A DNA stretch of 64,000 bases. It comes from Flavobacterium plurextorum. Lineage in GTDB: Bacteria > Bacteroidota > Bacteroidia > Flavobacteriales > Flavobacteriaceae. The stretch spans positions 1 through 64,000 of the forward strand of contig NZ_MUHD01000028.1 in NCBI RefSeq assembly GCF_002217395.1. Direction: 5' to 3'. Both the position numbers and the translations under genes were made by a program. The number at the start of each line of letters is the position of its first letter. Position 1 is the first letter of the stretch. The notes under the pieces are model-generated. The model worked only from the letters and a program-made list of their open reading frames with translations, made no database searches and was not told the DNA's origin. Shown piece by piece: positions 55,548-64,000 of this stretch.

Positions 55548-56666
55548 ATGAAATACACAACACGACAAAGCGCCATTTTATTACTTAGTGACGGAACTAT
55601 TTTTCATGGAAAATCTATCGGTATAAGCGGTAAAACTTTCGGAGAAGTATGTTTTAATACTGGAATGACTGGATATCAAGAAATCTTTACAGATCCTTCT
55701 TATTTTGGCCAAATAATGGTCGCTACTAATCCACATATCGGTAATTATGGTGTAAATGATTTAGAGATTGAGTCTGAGAGCATCAAGATTGCAGGTTTAG
55801 TTTGTAAAAACTTTAGCTTTAATTTTTCAAGAGAAAGAGCTTCTGAGAGTTTAGAAGATTATTTCGTGAAACAAAATTTAATATGCATTTCTGATGTTGA
55901 TACAAGAGCTCTTGTTAGTTACATTCGTGATAATGGTGCTATGAATGCTGTTATTTGTACTGATGGAACTTCTGTAGAAGACTTGAAGAAAGAATTAGCT
56001 GATGTTCCAAATATGGAAGGATTGGAGTTGGCTTCTAAAGTGTCAACAACTGAGCCATATTATTTTGGAGAAGAAAATGCTAAGTATAAAGTTTCAGCTT
56101 TAGATCTTGGAATCAAAAAGAATATTTTAAGAAATCTTGCTAAAAGAGATTGTTATGTGAAAGTTTTTCCATACAATTCTACTTATGAAGATTTGGCGTC
56201 ATTTAATCCTGATGGATATTTCTTGTCAAACGGCCCTGGTGATCCTGATCCGCTTTTTGGAGCAATTGAAGTTGCAAAGAAAATCCTTGCAGACGATAAA
56301 CCTTTATTTGGAATTTGTTTAGGACATCAAGTTATTGCTTTGGCAAATGGTGTTGAAACTTATAAAATGTTTAACGGGCATCGTGGGATTAATCATCCTG
56401 TGAAAAACATTATTACAGGTAAAGGAGAAATTACTTCTCAAAATCATGGTTTTGCTGTGAAGAAAGAGCAATTAGATAATCATCCTGATTTAGAAATAAC
56501 ACATTTACATTTAAATGACGGGACAGTTGCAGGTATGAGAATGAAGAATAAAAATTGTTTTTCAGTGCAATACCATCCAGAAGCTAGTCCTGGACCTCAT
56601 GATTCGTCTTATTTGTTCGATCAATTTGTCGAGAATATAGAATTAGCTTTATCTAAAACGATGTAG
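55548..56666 (+). CDS. carA: carbamoyl-phosphate synthase small subunit
   Basis: 372 residues. N-terminal CPSase domain (LLLSDGTIFHGKSIGISGKTFGEVCFNTGMTGYQEIFTDPSY) and a class I glutamine amidotransferase domain with FGICLGHQVIALANG (Cys257) and the His/Glu pair in QYHPEASPGPHDS. It supplies ammonia to CarB for pyrimidine and arginine synthesis. carB is not adjacent; eno follows. Confidence 0.97.
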   Translation: MKYTTRQSAILLLSDGTIFHGKSIGISGKTFGEVCFNTGMTGYQEIFTDPSYFGQIMVATNPHIGNYGVNDLEIESESIKIAGLVCKNFSFNFSRERASESLEDYFVKQNLICISDVDTRALVSYIRDNGAMNAVICTDGTSVEDLKKELADVPNMEGLELASKVSTTEPYYFGEENAKYKVSALDLGIKKNILRNLAKRDCYVKVFPYNSTYEDLASFNPDGYFLSNGPGDPDPLFGAIEVAKKILADDKPLFGICLGHQVIALANGVETYKMFNGHRGINHPVKNIITGKGEITSQNHGFAVKKEQLDNHPDLEITHLHLNDGTVAGMRMKNKNCFSVQYHPEASPGPHDSSYLFDQFVENIELALSKTM

Positions 56667-56744
56667 TTAATAAATAAAGGTGTTTATTACTTTAAATCCG
56701 TTTTAAGTATTAAATATTTTTATAATTTCGAAAAAAAAATATAA

Positions 56745-58061
<1,317 letters not shown>

Positions 58062-58086
58062 TTGTAAGAGTTATATATTGATTTCA

Positions 58087-58118
58087 AACCATCCGCCACG
58101 GCGGATGGTTTTTTTTTG
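58087..58118 (+). terminator. intrinsic terminator after eno
   Basis: AACCATCCGC (58087-58096), loop CACG, GCGGATGGTT (58101-58110), T tract. Confidence 0.9.
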
Positions 58119-58171
58119 GAGTTTTAACAAATTCATAGCAGTATTCTTTTTTTAATTAGTGTTAAATTCCT

Positions 58172-58179
58172 TAGATTTG
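58172..58179 (+). promoter_or_regulatory. gltA -7 box
   Basis: TAGATTTG, 38 nt before the ATG; -33 element unclear. Confidence 0.45.
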
Positions 58180-58217
58180 ATAAATTATTATTTTAAAGAA
58201 TTATTTCCGATTATATT

Positions 58218-59495
58218 ATGTCAAAAATAGCTACATTAGAAGTAGATGGTAAGAAAATTGAACTTCCTGTAATTACTGGAAGCGAAAATGAATCTGCTAT
58301 CGATATTAACAAATTACGTGATTTAACTGGTGTTATTACAATTGACCCAGGTTATAAAAATTCTGGATCTTGTACAAGTGAAATCACTTTCTTAGATGGA
58401 GAATTAGGAATTTTACGCTACAGAGGGTATTCAATCGAAGACTTAGCAGAGAAAGCTAATTTTTTAGAAGTTTCTTATCTTTTAATTTTTGGCGAATTAC
58501 CAACTGCTCAACAGTTGGAGCAGTTTGAAAATGGTATCAAAAAACATACTTTGGTAAACGAAGAAATGAAAAATATCATTGATGGTTTTCCAAAAACAGC
58601 GCATCCAATGGGAGTATTGTCTGCATTGACAAGTGCTTTAACAGCATTTAATCCAAAGGCAGTAAACGTTGAGAATGAGAAAGAAATGTACGAGGCAATT
58701 TGCAAAACAATGGGTAAATTCCTTGTAATTGCTACTTGGACTTACAGAAAATCAATGGGGTATCCATTGAATTATTACGATAATACACAAGGTTATGTAG
58801 AAAACTTTATGCAATTAATGTTTAAATTGCCTACAGGACCTTATTCAGCAAATCCTGTTGTAGTTGATGCATTAGATAAATTGTTTATTCTTCACGCAGA
58901 TCATGAGCAAAACTGTTCTACTTCAACTGTAAGAATGGTTGGTTCGTCTCATGCAGGATTATTTGCTTCAATATCTGCAGGAGTTTCAGCATTATGGGGG
59001 CCGCTTCATGGTGGTGCAAACCAAGCAGTGCTTGAAATGTTAGAAGAAATTAATAAAGATGGTGGTGATACTGATAAATTCTTAGCTAAAGCAAAAGATA
59101 AAAATGATCCTTTCCGTTTAATGGGATTCGGTCATAGAGTTTATAAAAACTTTGATCCAAGAGCAAGAATCATTAAAAAAGCTGCTAAAGAAGTTTTAGA
59201 AACTTTAGGTGTTGAAGATCCAATTCTTGAAATTGCTAAAAAACTGGAAGCAGCAGCTCTTGAAGATGAATACTTCAAATCAAGAAACTTATATCCAAAT
59301 GTAGATTTCTATTCTGGAATTATTTACAGAGCATTAGGAATCCCGACAGATATGTTTACGGTAATGTTTGCAATTGGAAGATTACCAGGATGGATCGCAC
59401 AATGGAAAGAAATGCGTGAAAACAAAGAACCAATTGGAAGGCCTAGACAAATTTATACTGGACACCCTTTAAGAGACTTCAAGTCTAATAAATAA
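58218..59495 (+). CDS. gltA: citrate synthase
   Basis: 425 residues, long type I citrate synthase with the N-terminal beta region ATLEVDGKKIELPVITGSENE. Catalytic segments: GSSHAGLFASISAGVSALWGPLHGGANQAV near 246-275 and LMGFGHRVYKNFDPRA near 302-317. It forms citrate from oxaloacetate and acetyl-CoA. Monocistronic between two terminators. Confidence 0.97.
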   Translation: MSKIATLEVDGKKIELPVITGSENESAIDINKLRDLTGVITIDPGYKNSGSCTSEITFLDGELGILRYRGYSIEDLAEKANFLEVSYLLIFGELPTAQQLEQFENGIKKHTLVNEEMKNIIDGFPKTAHPMGVLSALTSALTAFNPKAVNVENEKEMYEAICKTMGKFLVIATWTYRKSMGYPLNYYDNTQGYVENFMQLMFKLPTGPYSANPVVVDALDKLFILHADHEQNCSTSTVRMVGSSHAGLFASISAGVSALWGPLHGGANQAVLEMLEEINKDGGDTDKFLAKAKDKNDPFRLMGFGHRVYKNFDPRARIIKKAAKEVLETLGVEDPILEIAKKLEAAALEDEYFKSRNLYPNVDFYSGIIYRALGIPTDMFTVMFAIGRLPGWIAQWKEMRENKEPIGRPRQIYTGHPLRDFKSNK

Positions 59496-59502
59496 AAAAA
59501 CT

Positions 59503-59535
59503 AAAGCTTTACTTAACTGTAAAGCTTTTTTTATC
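59503..59535 (+). terminator. intrinsic terminator after gltA
   Basis: AAAGCTTTAC (59503-59512), loop ttaact, GTAAAGCTTT (59519-59528), T tract. Confidence 0.88.
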
Positions 59536-59539
59536 TTTG
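59532..59539 (+). promoter_or_regulatory. -7 box for the amidinotransferase-like gene
   Basis: TATCTTTG begins in the T tract of the gltA terminator, 19 nt before the ATG at 59559. Confidence 0.45.
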
Positions 59540-59558
59540 TTTAAAATATAATAGAATT

Positions 59559-60473
59559 ATGTTGCAATTAAATATAAAGAACGAAACTTCAAGACTGCGT
59601 GCCGTAGTTTTGGGTTCTGCGGTTCATAATGGGCCAACTCCAACTTTAGATGAAGCCTATGATCCTAAATCATTGGAACATATTAAAGCAGGGACATATC
59701 CAATTGAAAAAGATATGGTTGCTGAGATGGATGCTTTTAATGCTGTTTTTCAAAAGTATGATGTAAAAGTTTATCGCCCAGAAATGATTGAAAATTACAA
59801 TCAGATTTTTGCGAGAGATATTGGTTTTGTTATTGATGATACTTTTGTTAAGTCAAATATTTTACCTGATAGAGAGCGTGAGTTAGATGCTATTCAATAC
59901 ATAATTGATCAAATGGATCCTTTAAAAGTAGTTCGTCCGCCTGAAGAAGTTCATATAGAAGGCGGTGATGTTATGTTATGGAATGATCATATTTTTATTG
60001 GAACTTATAAAGGAAGTGATTACAAAGATTACATTACTGCAAGAACTAATATGCAAGGTGTAAAGTTTATTAAAGAATTGTTTCCAAATAAAATTGTTAA
60101 GGAATTTGATTTAGTGAAATCAAAATTAGAAGCACGTGACAATGCATTACATTTAGATTGCTGTTTTCAACCTGTTGGAAAAGATAAAGGAATTATCTAC
60201 AAGAGAGGCTTTCGTGAAGAGGCCGATTATACTTATTTGGTAAATCTTTTTGGGAAGGAGAATTTATTTCATATCGAAAGGAACGAAATGTATAATATGT
60301 TTTCGAATGTGTTTTCAATTGATGAAAATGTTGTGGTTTCCGAGAAAAACTTTACTCGATTAAACAATTGGCTTCGAGCAAATGAATTTATTGTAGAAGA
60401 AATACCTTATGCTGAAATTGCAAAACAAGAAGGATTGTTAAGATGTTCAACTTTGCCATTAATTAGAGATTAA
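59559..60473 (+). CDS. pentein-superfamily amidinotransferase / arginine deiminase-like enzyme
   Basis: 304 residues. The guanidine-modifying core is present: IFARDIGFVIDD near 87-98 (Asp), HIEGGDVMLW near 131-140 (Glu and Asp), the His in DNALHLDCCFQPVG near 193-206, and the nucleophilic Cys296 in LLRCSTLPLIRD at the C-terminus. The family includes arginine deiminase, DDAH and glycine amidinotransferase, which cannot be told apart here. The next gene encodes a CtlX-like citrulline hydrolase, so arginine to citrulline is a reasonable guess. Confidence 0.85.
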   Translation: MLQLNIKNETSRLRAVVLGSAVHNGPTPTLDEAYDPKSLEHIKAGTYPIEKDMVAEMDAFNAVFQKYDVKVYRPEMIENYNQIFARDIGFVIDDTFVKSNILPDRERELDAIQYIIDQMDPLKVVRPPEEVHIEGGDVMLWNDHIFIGTYKGSDYKDYITARTNMQGVKFIKELFPNKIVKEFDLVKSKLEARDNALHLDCCFQPVGKDKGIIYKRGFREEADYTYLVNLFGKENLFHIERNEMYNMFSNVFSIDENVVVSEKNFTRLNNWLRANEFIVEEIPYAEIAKQEGLLRCSTLPLIRD

Positions 60474-60477
60474 ATAT

Positions 60478-60532
60478 TGTTTCAAGTTTCAAGTTTCACG
60501 TTGCTGTAATTTGAAACTTTAAACCTGAAACA
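60478..60532. repeat. inverted repeat of TTTCAAG words
   Basis: TGTTTCAAGTTTCAAGTTTC (60478-60497) faces TTTGAAACTTTAAAC...CTGAAACA (60510-60532), then a run of nine A. Same ends and words as the copy before obgE. Confidence 0.75.
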
Positions 60533-60548
60533 AAAAAAAACATACAAA

Positions 60549-61484
60549 ATGAAACAAACAACAAATGCAATCGTAATGATTAGGCCAGTTGCTTTTAGAA
60601 TGAATGAGCAAACTGCCGTAAATAATTATTACCAAAAAGTACTAGACGGACTTTTGCCAAGTACTGTAAATGCAAAAGCACAGCAAGAGTTTGACACTTT
60701 TGTAGAAAAACTTAGAGCGGTAGGCGTTGATGTTACTGTTATAGAGGATACTTTAGAAACAGATACTCCAGATAGTATTTTTCCGAATAACTGGGTTTCG
60801 TTTCATGAAAATGGTGATGTAGCACTTTATCCAATGTTTGCTGAAAATCGTCGTCAGGAACGTCGTGAAGATATTTTGGATATCCTTGAAGAAAAGGGAT
60901 TTGAGATTTCTAATATAATGGATTATACTTCTGCAGAAGATGATGGCTATTTTTTAGAAGGAACTGGAAGTTTACTTTTAGATCGTGCTAATGCTAAAGC
61001 ATATTGCGCTTTATCTCCTCGTGCTGATGAAGAATTGTTTATAGAATTCTGTGAAGATTTTGATTATGCACCCGTAATTTTTGAAGCTTTTCAAACTGTT
61101 GATGGTGAACGAAAATTGATTTATCACACTAATGTGATGATGTGTTTGGGAGAAACCTTTGCTGTGATTTGTGCAGATTCGATTGATGATAAAAAAGAAC
61201 GCAAAATGGTTCTTGAGAATTTGAAAGCTGATAAAAAGGAAGTCATATTAATTACAGAAGCTCAAGTGAATAATTTTGCTGGAAATATGCTGGAAGTTAG
61301 AGGAACAAACGATAAAAAATATATTGTAATGAGTGCTTCAGCACATCAGAGCTTAACTCCAAAACAAATTGAGCAATTAGAAAAACATGCCGAGATTTTA
61401 AGTTCTAGTTTAGATACTATTGAAGCTTGCGGCGGCGGAAGTGCACGATGTATGATGGCTGAAGTTTTTCTGCCAAGAAAATAA
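60549..61484 (+). CDS. ctlX: citrulline utilization hydrolase, CtlX-like
   Basis: 311 residues, pentein fold. IMIRPVAFRMNEQTAVNNYYQ start, DSIFPNNWVSFH near 76-87 (substrate Asp/Asn region), FLEGTGSLLLDR near 136-147 (Glu), HTNVMMCLGETF (His) and GGGSARCMMAEVF with the nucleophile Cys301. CtlX proteins hydrolyse citrulline to ornithine, ammonia and carbon dioxide. Paired with the preceding amidinotransferase-like gene, 75 bp downstream of it. Confidence 0.85.
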   Translation: MKQTTNAIVMIRPVAFRMNEQTAVNNYYQKVLDGLLPSTVNAKAQQEFDTFVEKLRAVGVDVTVIEDTLETDTPDSIFPNNWVSFHENGDVALYPMFAENRRQERREDILDILEEKGFEISNIMDYTSAEDDGYFLEGTGSLLLDRANAKAYCALSPRADEELFIEFCEDFDYAPVIFEAFQTVDGERKLIYHTNVMMCLGETFAVICADSIDDKKERKMVLENLKADKKEVILITEAQVNNFAGNMLEVRGTNDKKYIVMSASAHQSLTPKQIEQLEKHAEILSSSLDTIEACGGGSARCMMAEVFLPRK

Positions 61485-61500
61485 TCGTTTTAAAGTTTTA

Positions 61501-61541
61501 AAAAAGGGATAAAAACAAAAATTGTTTTTATCCCTTTTTTT
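61501..61541. terminator. bidirectional terminator
   Basis: Sixteen-bp stem AAAAAGGGATAAAAAC (61501-61516) and GTTTTTATCCCTTTTT (61524-61539) with T/A tracts on both sides; serves ctlX and the convergent marC-like gene. Confidence 0.9.
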
Positions 61542-61563
61542 TATGGCTTCTCAGCATCATGAT

Positions 61564-62193
61564 TTACATCAAATTTCCTTTTACGATGTTTATTATAGAG
61601 CTGACAATGTATTGAATTCCAATCGATATAACTATAAAACCTACAATTCTTGAGATCGCTACAATTCCAGATGCACCAAGTATTCGGGCTAAATAATGTG
61701 CGCTTTTTAAAATTGCAAAAATGGCAACGGCAATTGCTAAAATCGCTAGACATGAAATAATAATTTCTGTCACCTCATGATGTTCTTGATAAAATGCAAT
61801 CAATAACGAAATAGAACCAGGGCCTGCAAGCATTGGAATTGCTAATGGAGTAAGTGCAACATCGTTTCTTTGTTGGGCATCAGTTTCAACTTTTTTGTTG
61901 ATTCCTCGTTTTTTATTGATTTTTCCAGAAAGTAATGAAAATCCAGAGTTTACAATTACAATGCCGCCTGCAATTCGAAGTGCATCAATGCTGATTCCAA
62001 AAAAGCTTAAGACATATTGGCCAATAAAAAAGGAAACAATTAAAATAATAAAAACATTTATAGCTGTCCATAGCGAAATTCGAGAACGCTCCTCTTGACT
62101 GTCATGCTGTGTTAGTCCAACAAATATAGGAACAGTGCCAATTGGGTTTAATACAGAAAAAAGAGCAGCAAATAAATAAATGAATAAATCCAT
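61564..62193 (-). CDS. MarC family integral membrane protein
   Basis: 209 residues with six membrane helices. ALFSVLNPIGTVPIFVGLT near the N-terminus and VALTPLAIPMLAGPGSISLLIA near 112-133 are the two related halves of MarC/UPF0056. The central loop is basic (KINKKRGINKKVETDAQQ). The old link to multiple antibiotic resistance is not supported; the transported compound is unknown. Divergent from a CoA-binding protein gene, with an 11-bp inverted repeat between them. Confidence 0.9.
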   Translation of the reverse strand: MDLFIYLFAALFSVLNPIGTVPIFVGLTQHDSQEERSRISLWTAINVFIILIVSFFIGQYVLSFFGISIDALRIAGGIVIVNSGFSLLSGKINKKRGINKKVETDAQQRNDVALTPLAIPMLAGPGSISLLIAFYQEHHEVTEIIISCLAILAIAVAIFAILKSAHYLARILGASGIVAISRIVGFIVISIGIQYIVSSIINIVKGNLM

Positions 62194-62252
62194 ATAGTTT
62201 GGGTTAGTGGAGTAAAAATAATCAAAATTTGGTATTTTGAAGCATATTAATA

Positions 62253-62298
62253 TTATGATATTGTATTTAATATTAGTAATTCTAAATCAATATCATAA
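62253..62298. repeat. 11-bp inverted repeat between divergent genes
   Basis: TTATGATATTG (62253-62263) and CAATATCATAA (62288-62298) are exact complements 24 nt apart; an AATATTA core lies between. Possible operator or cruciform. Confidence 0.5.
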
Positions 62299-62320
62299 AG
62301 CTAAGCTCGTTCTTTTTAAC

Positions 62321-62328
62321 TACTTTTG
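62321..62328 (+). promoter_or_regulatory. -7 box for the CoA-binding protein gene
   Basis: TACTTTTG, 18 nt before the ATG; no clear -33 box. Confidence 0.5.
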
Positions 62329-62346
62329 TGCCATATTTAAAAATCA

Positions 62347-62712
62347 ATGAAAAACAAAAAAACATTAGTTCTGGGTGCAACTACAAAACCAGATCGTTAC
62401 GCTTTTAAAGCAATAAATATGCTTGTTCAAAAAGGACATACCGTTTTAGCAATTGGTCAAAATACAGGTGAAGTTGCAGGTGTGAAAATTCACACTAAAG
62501 CTATACCTGTTAAGAATATAGATACAGTTACACTTTATTTAAATCCTGCTCGCCAGCGCGATTATTATAATTATATTATCGAAGCTCAACCGAAAAGAGT
62601 AGTTTTTAATCCTGGAACGGAAAATCCTGAGTTGTATCAATTATTAGAATTAAATAATATAAAAGCTGAAATTGCTTGTACGTTAGTTTTATTGGCTACA
62701 AATCAATACTAG
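62347..62712 (+). CDS. CoA-binding (CoA_binding_2, YccU-like) protein
   Basis: 121 residues, a lone Rossmann-like domain: KTLVLGATTKPDRYAFKAINMLVQKGH, VKNIDTVTLYLNPARQ and VVFNPGTENPELYQLLELNNIKA with the NPGTEN loop of the family. Related proteins bind CoA, but the reaction is unknown. Shorter than YccU of enteric bacteria (about 137). Monocistronic in appearance. Confidence 0.85.
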   Translation: MKNKKTLVLGATTKPDRYAFKAINMLVQKGHTVLAIGQNTGEVAGVKIHTKAIPVKNIDTVTLYLNPARQRDYYNYIIEAQPKRVVFNPGTENPELYQLLELNNIKAEIACTLVLLATNQY

Positions 62713-62877
62713 TTTCTTTTAGAGCTTAATCTAGTTGTTTATAGTGTCTTTTTTGTGTTTTGAGTTAACTCATACTGCTCTATAATTTTTTATTATCTAA
62801 GATTTAGGAGTTATTAGAGAACCAATAAGGCATTGGATAAATTTCGAACTTAGTTTTTTCAAAGATTACTAAAACAT

Positions 62878-62885
62878 TACTTTTG
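62878..62885 (+). promoter_or_regulatory. recR -7 box
   Basis: TACTTTTG ends 5 nt before the ATG at 62891, pointing to a leaderless or very short-leader transcript. Confidence 0.55.
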
Positions 62886-62890
62886 TCATC

Positions 62891-63511
62891 ATGGAATTTT
62901 CATCAAAATTAATAGAAAAAGCAGTCAATGAAATGTCTCAGTTGCCAGGGATTGGTAAACGTACGGCATTGCGATTGGTACTTCATTTATTAAAACAGCC
63001 TAAGGAACAAACAGGTTTTTTGTCACAAGCTTTGCTAAATATGCGTGAGGATATTAAGTTTTGCGAAAGTTGTCATAATATTTCAGATACAAAGGTTTGT
63101 GAAATTTGTGCAAATCAATTGAGAAATCACCAAACTATTTGTGTGGTCGAAGATATTCGGGATGTAATGGCAATTGAAAACACGGGGCAATATAAAGGGA
63201 TTTATCATGTATTAGGAGGTAAAATTTCTCCAATTGAAGGAGTTGGGCCTAGTCAGTTAAACATTTCTAGTTTAGTCGAAAAGGTAAAATCTGGAAAAGT
63301 AATTGAGATTATTTTTGCATTAAGTTCCACGATGGAAGGAGACACCACGAATTTTTATATCTATAAACAAATTGCCGATTCGGAAATTGTTTTGTCTACT
63401 ATTGCAAGAGGAATATCGGTTGGAGATGAATTAGAATATGCAGATGAAATTACACTTGGCAGAAGTATTATACATCGAGTTCCGTTTGAAAAAACTTTCA
63501 AAAACAATTAA
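62891..63511 (+). CDS. recR: recombination mediator RecR
   Basis: 206 residues. Helix-hairpin-helix [12 protein letters not shown] near 18-29, the zinc finger with two CxxC pairs at about 58-74 ([17 protein letters not shown]), then Toprim with [15 protein letters not shown] and [12 protein letters not shown]. It works with RecO to load RecA at gaps. Followed by the wza-like gene, which has its own -7 box. Confidence 0.97.
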   Translation: MEFSSKLIEKAVNEMSQLPGIGKRTALRLVLHLLKQPKEQTGFLSQALLNMREDIKFCESCHNISDTKVCEICANQLRNHQTICVVEDIRDVMAIENTGQYKGIYHVLGGKISPIEGVGPSQLNISSLVEKVKSGKVIEIIFALSSTMEGDTTNFYIYKQIADSEIVLSTIARGISVGDELEYADEITLGRSIIHRVPFEKTFKNN

Positions 63512-63557
63512 ACTGAGTCTATTACAGCGTAGATTTTTCAAAATTAAAGGTAAAAAC

Positions 63558-63565
63558 TATATTTG
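63558..63565 (+). promoter_or_regulatory. -7 box of the wza-like gene
   Basis: TATATTTG, 16 nt before the ATG; no convincing -33 box. Confidence 0.45.
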
Positions 63566-63581
63566 CGATAAAAATTTAATA

Positions 63582-64000
63582 ATGACAAAAAACATCTTTT
63601 GTATTCTAGTAATTTGTGTATTATTTACATCCTGTATTCCAGTGAAAGATCTTACTTATCTGCAAGATAAAAATACATCAATTGAACAAAGTAATGTTGC
63701 GGTTGTACAATCAAAACCTTATAGGCTGCAAGCAAATGATATTTTAAAAATCAATATAAAAGCAATAGATCCTAAATTGGTATCAATCTTTAATACAACC
63801 GAGAATCCTATCGATGCTGTGAAATCTGAATCATCATTGTATTTTGATGGATTTACGGTCGACGATCATGGGAATATCCGAATGCCTTTATTGGGAGAAA
63901 TTAACGTAATAGGTTATACTTTAGAAGAAGTTCGTATTAAAATTGAAAAGCAATTGCTTGAAGAATATTTTAAAAGTGGAGCAAATATTTTTGTAACAGT
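63582..64000 (+). CDS. Wza-like polysaccharide export lipoprotein, 5' part
   Basis: 139 codons are present before the window ends. A lipoprotein signal (ILVICVLFTSC, Cys18) is followed by PVKDLTYLQDKN, then the polysaccharide-export domain: YRLQANDILKINIKAIDPKLVS, DGFTVDDHGNIRMPLLGEINVIGYTLEE and IEKQLLEEYFKSGANIFVTV. It is the outer-membrane pore for capsule or exopolysaccharide, and a Wzc-like kinase and glycosyltransferases are expected downstream. Confidence 0.88.
   Translation, partial: MTKNIFCILVICVLFTSCIPVKDLTYLQDKNTSIEQSNVAVVQSKPYRLQANDILKINIKAIDPKLVSIFNTTENPIDAVKSESSLYFDGFTVDDHGNIRMPLLGEINVIGYTLEEVRIKIEKQLLEEYFKSGANIFVT

Noticed and set aside
55548..56666. carA as part of an arginine cluster with the pentein genes
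   Set aside because: eno and gltA with their own terminators lie between; proximity looks coincidental.

Overview
The window is chromosomal DNA of a Flavobacterium-like member of the Bacteroidetes (Bacteroidota). Supporting signs are the AT-rich sequence, a SusC/SusD outer-membrane pair, an S46 dipeptidyl peptidase, a giant alpha-2-macroglobulin carrying SusC-type domains, and many promoters of the Bacteroidetes form TTTG-N18-20-TAnnTTTG. Start codons lie in AT-rich leaders with few Shine-Dalgarno-like stretches, and str, S10, spc and alpha gene order is kept without tuf. The species cannot be fixed from the sequence alone. Most of the window is core genome; I see no prophage, IS element, CRISPR array, rRNA or tRNA.

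Layout. 1-3.1 kb: a GbsR-like regulator with two matching operator palindromes, a small membrane protein, the 5' end of a DUF2071 gene, a CPA1 Na+/H+ antiporter and a SanA-like protein. 3.2-11.8 kb: M3 peptidase, purE-purK, an uncharacterised helical protein, hpt, adk, a CNNM/CorC-type protein and obgE, separated by several kinds of dispersed palindromic repeats. 12-20.7 kb: an S46 DPP7-like protease and a 2160-residue A2M-family protein. 20.9-29.6 kb: mpl, a DUF1287 lipoprotein, a radC-yjjG-secreted protein cluster, rarA, a rhomboid protease, a secreted orphan, a DUF2490 protein and rlmB. 29.7-35.6 kb: a SusC/SusD/DUF5011-like/lipid-binding four-gene uptake operon with no enzyme attached. 36-37.7 kb: a BamA/TPS-like barrel gene of divergent base composition.

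37.8-55.3 kb is the ribosomal super-cluster: rpsL-rpsG-fusA-rpsJ, then a terminator and new promoter, rplC to rpsN, another internal promoter with a strong hairpin, rpsH to infA-rpmJ, and the alpha operon rpsM-rpsK-rpsD-rpoA-rplQ. Three promoters in this cluster share the extended -7 form TACnTTTGCA, each followed by a potential leader hairpin. The rpsJ-rplC, rpsN-rpsH and rpsK-rpsD gaps are therefore candidate sites of autogenous control.

55.5-64 kb: carA, eno, gltA, a pentein-fold pair (arginine-deiminase-like plus CtlX-like citrulline hydrolase) that could convert arginine to citrulline to ornithine, a MarC-family membrane protein, a CoA-binding protein, recR, and the 5' end of a Wza-like polysaccharide export lipoprotein that probably opens a capsule or exopolysaccharide locus.

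No clearly new multi-gene system is visible. The observations most worth following are the paired GbsR operators, the ribosomal leader hairpins, the A2M-SusC hybrid, the pentein pair and the families of palindromic repeats. Several start codons (purK, hpt, rplD, rpsH) are placed downstream of the longest open frame because promoter or overlap evidence decides them. rpmJ (38 aa) and the two truncated edge genes were identified by reading the sequence.
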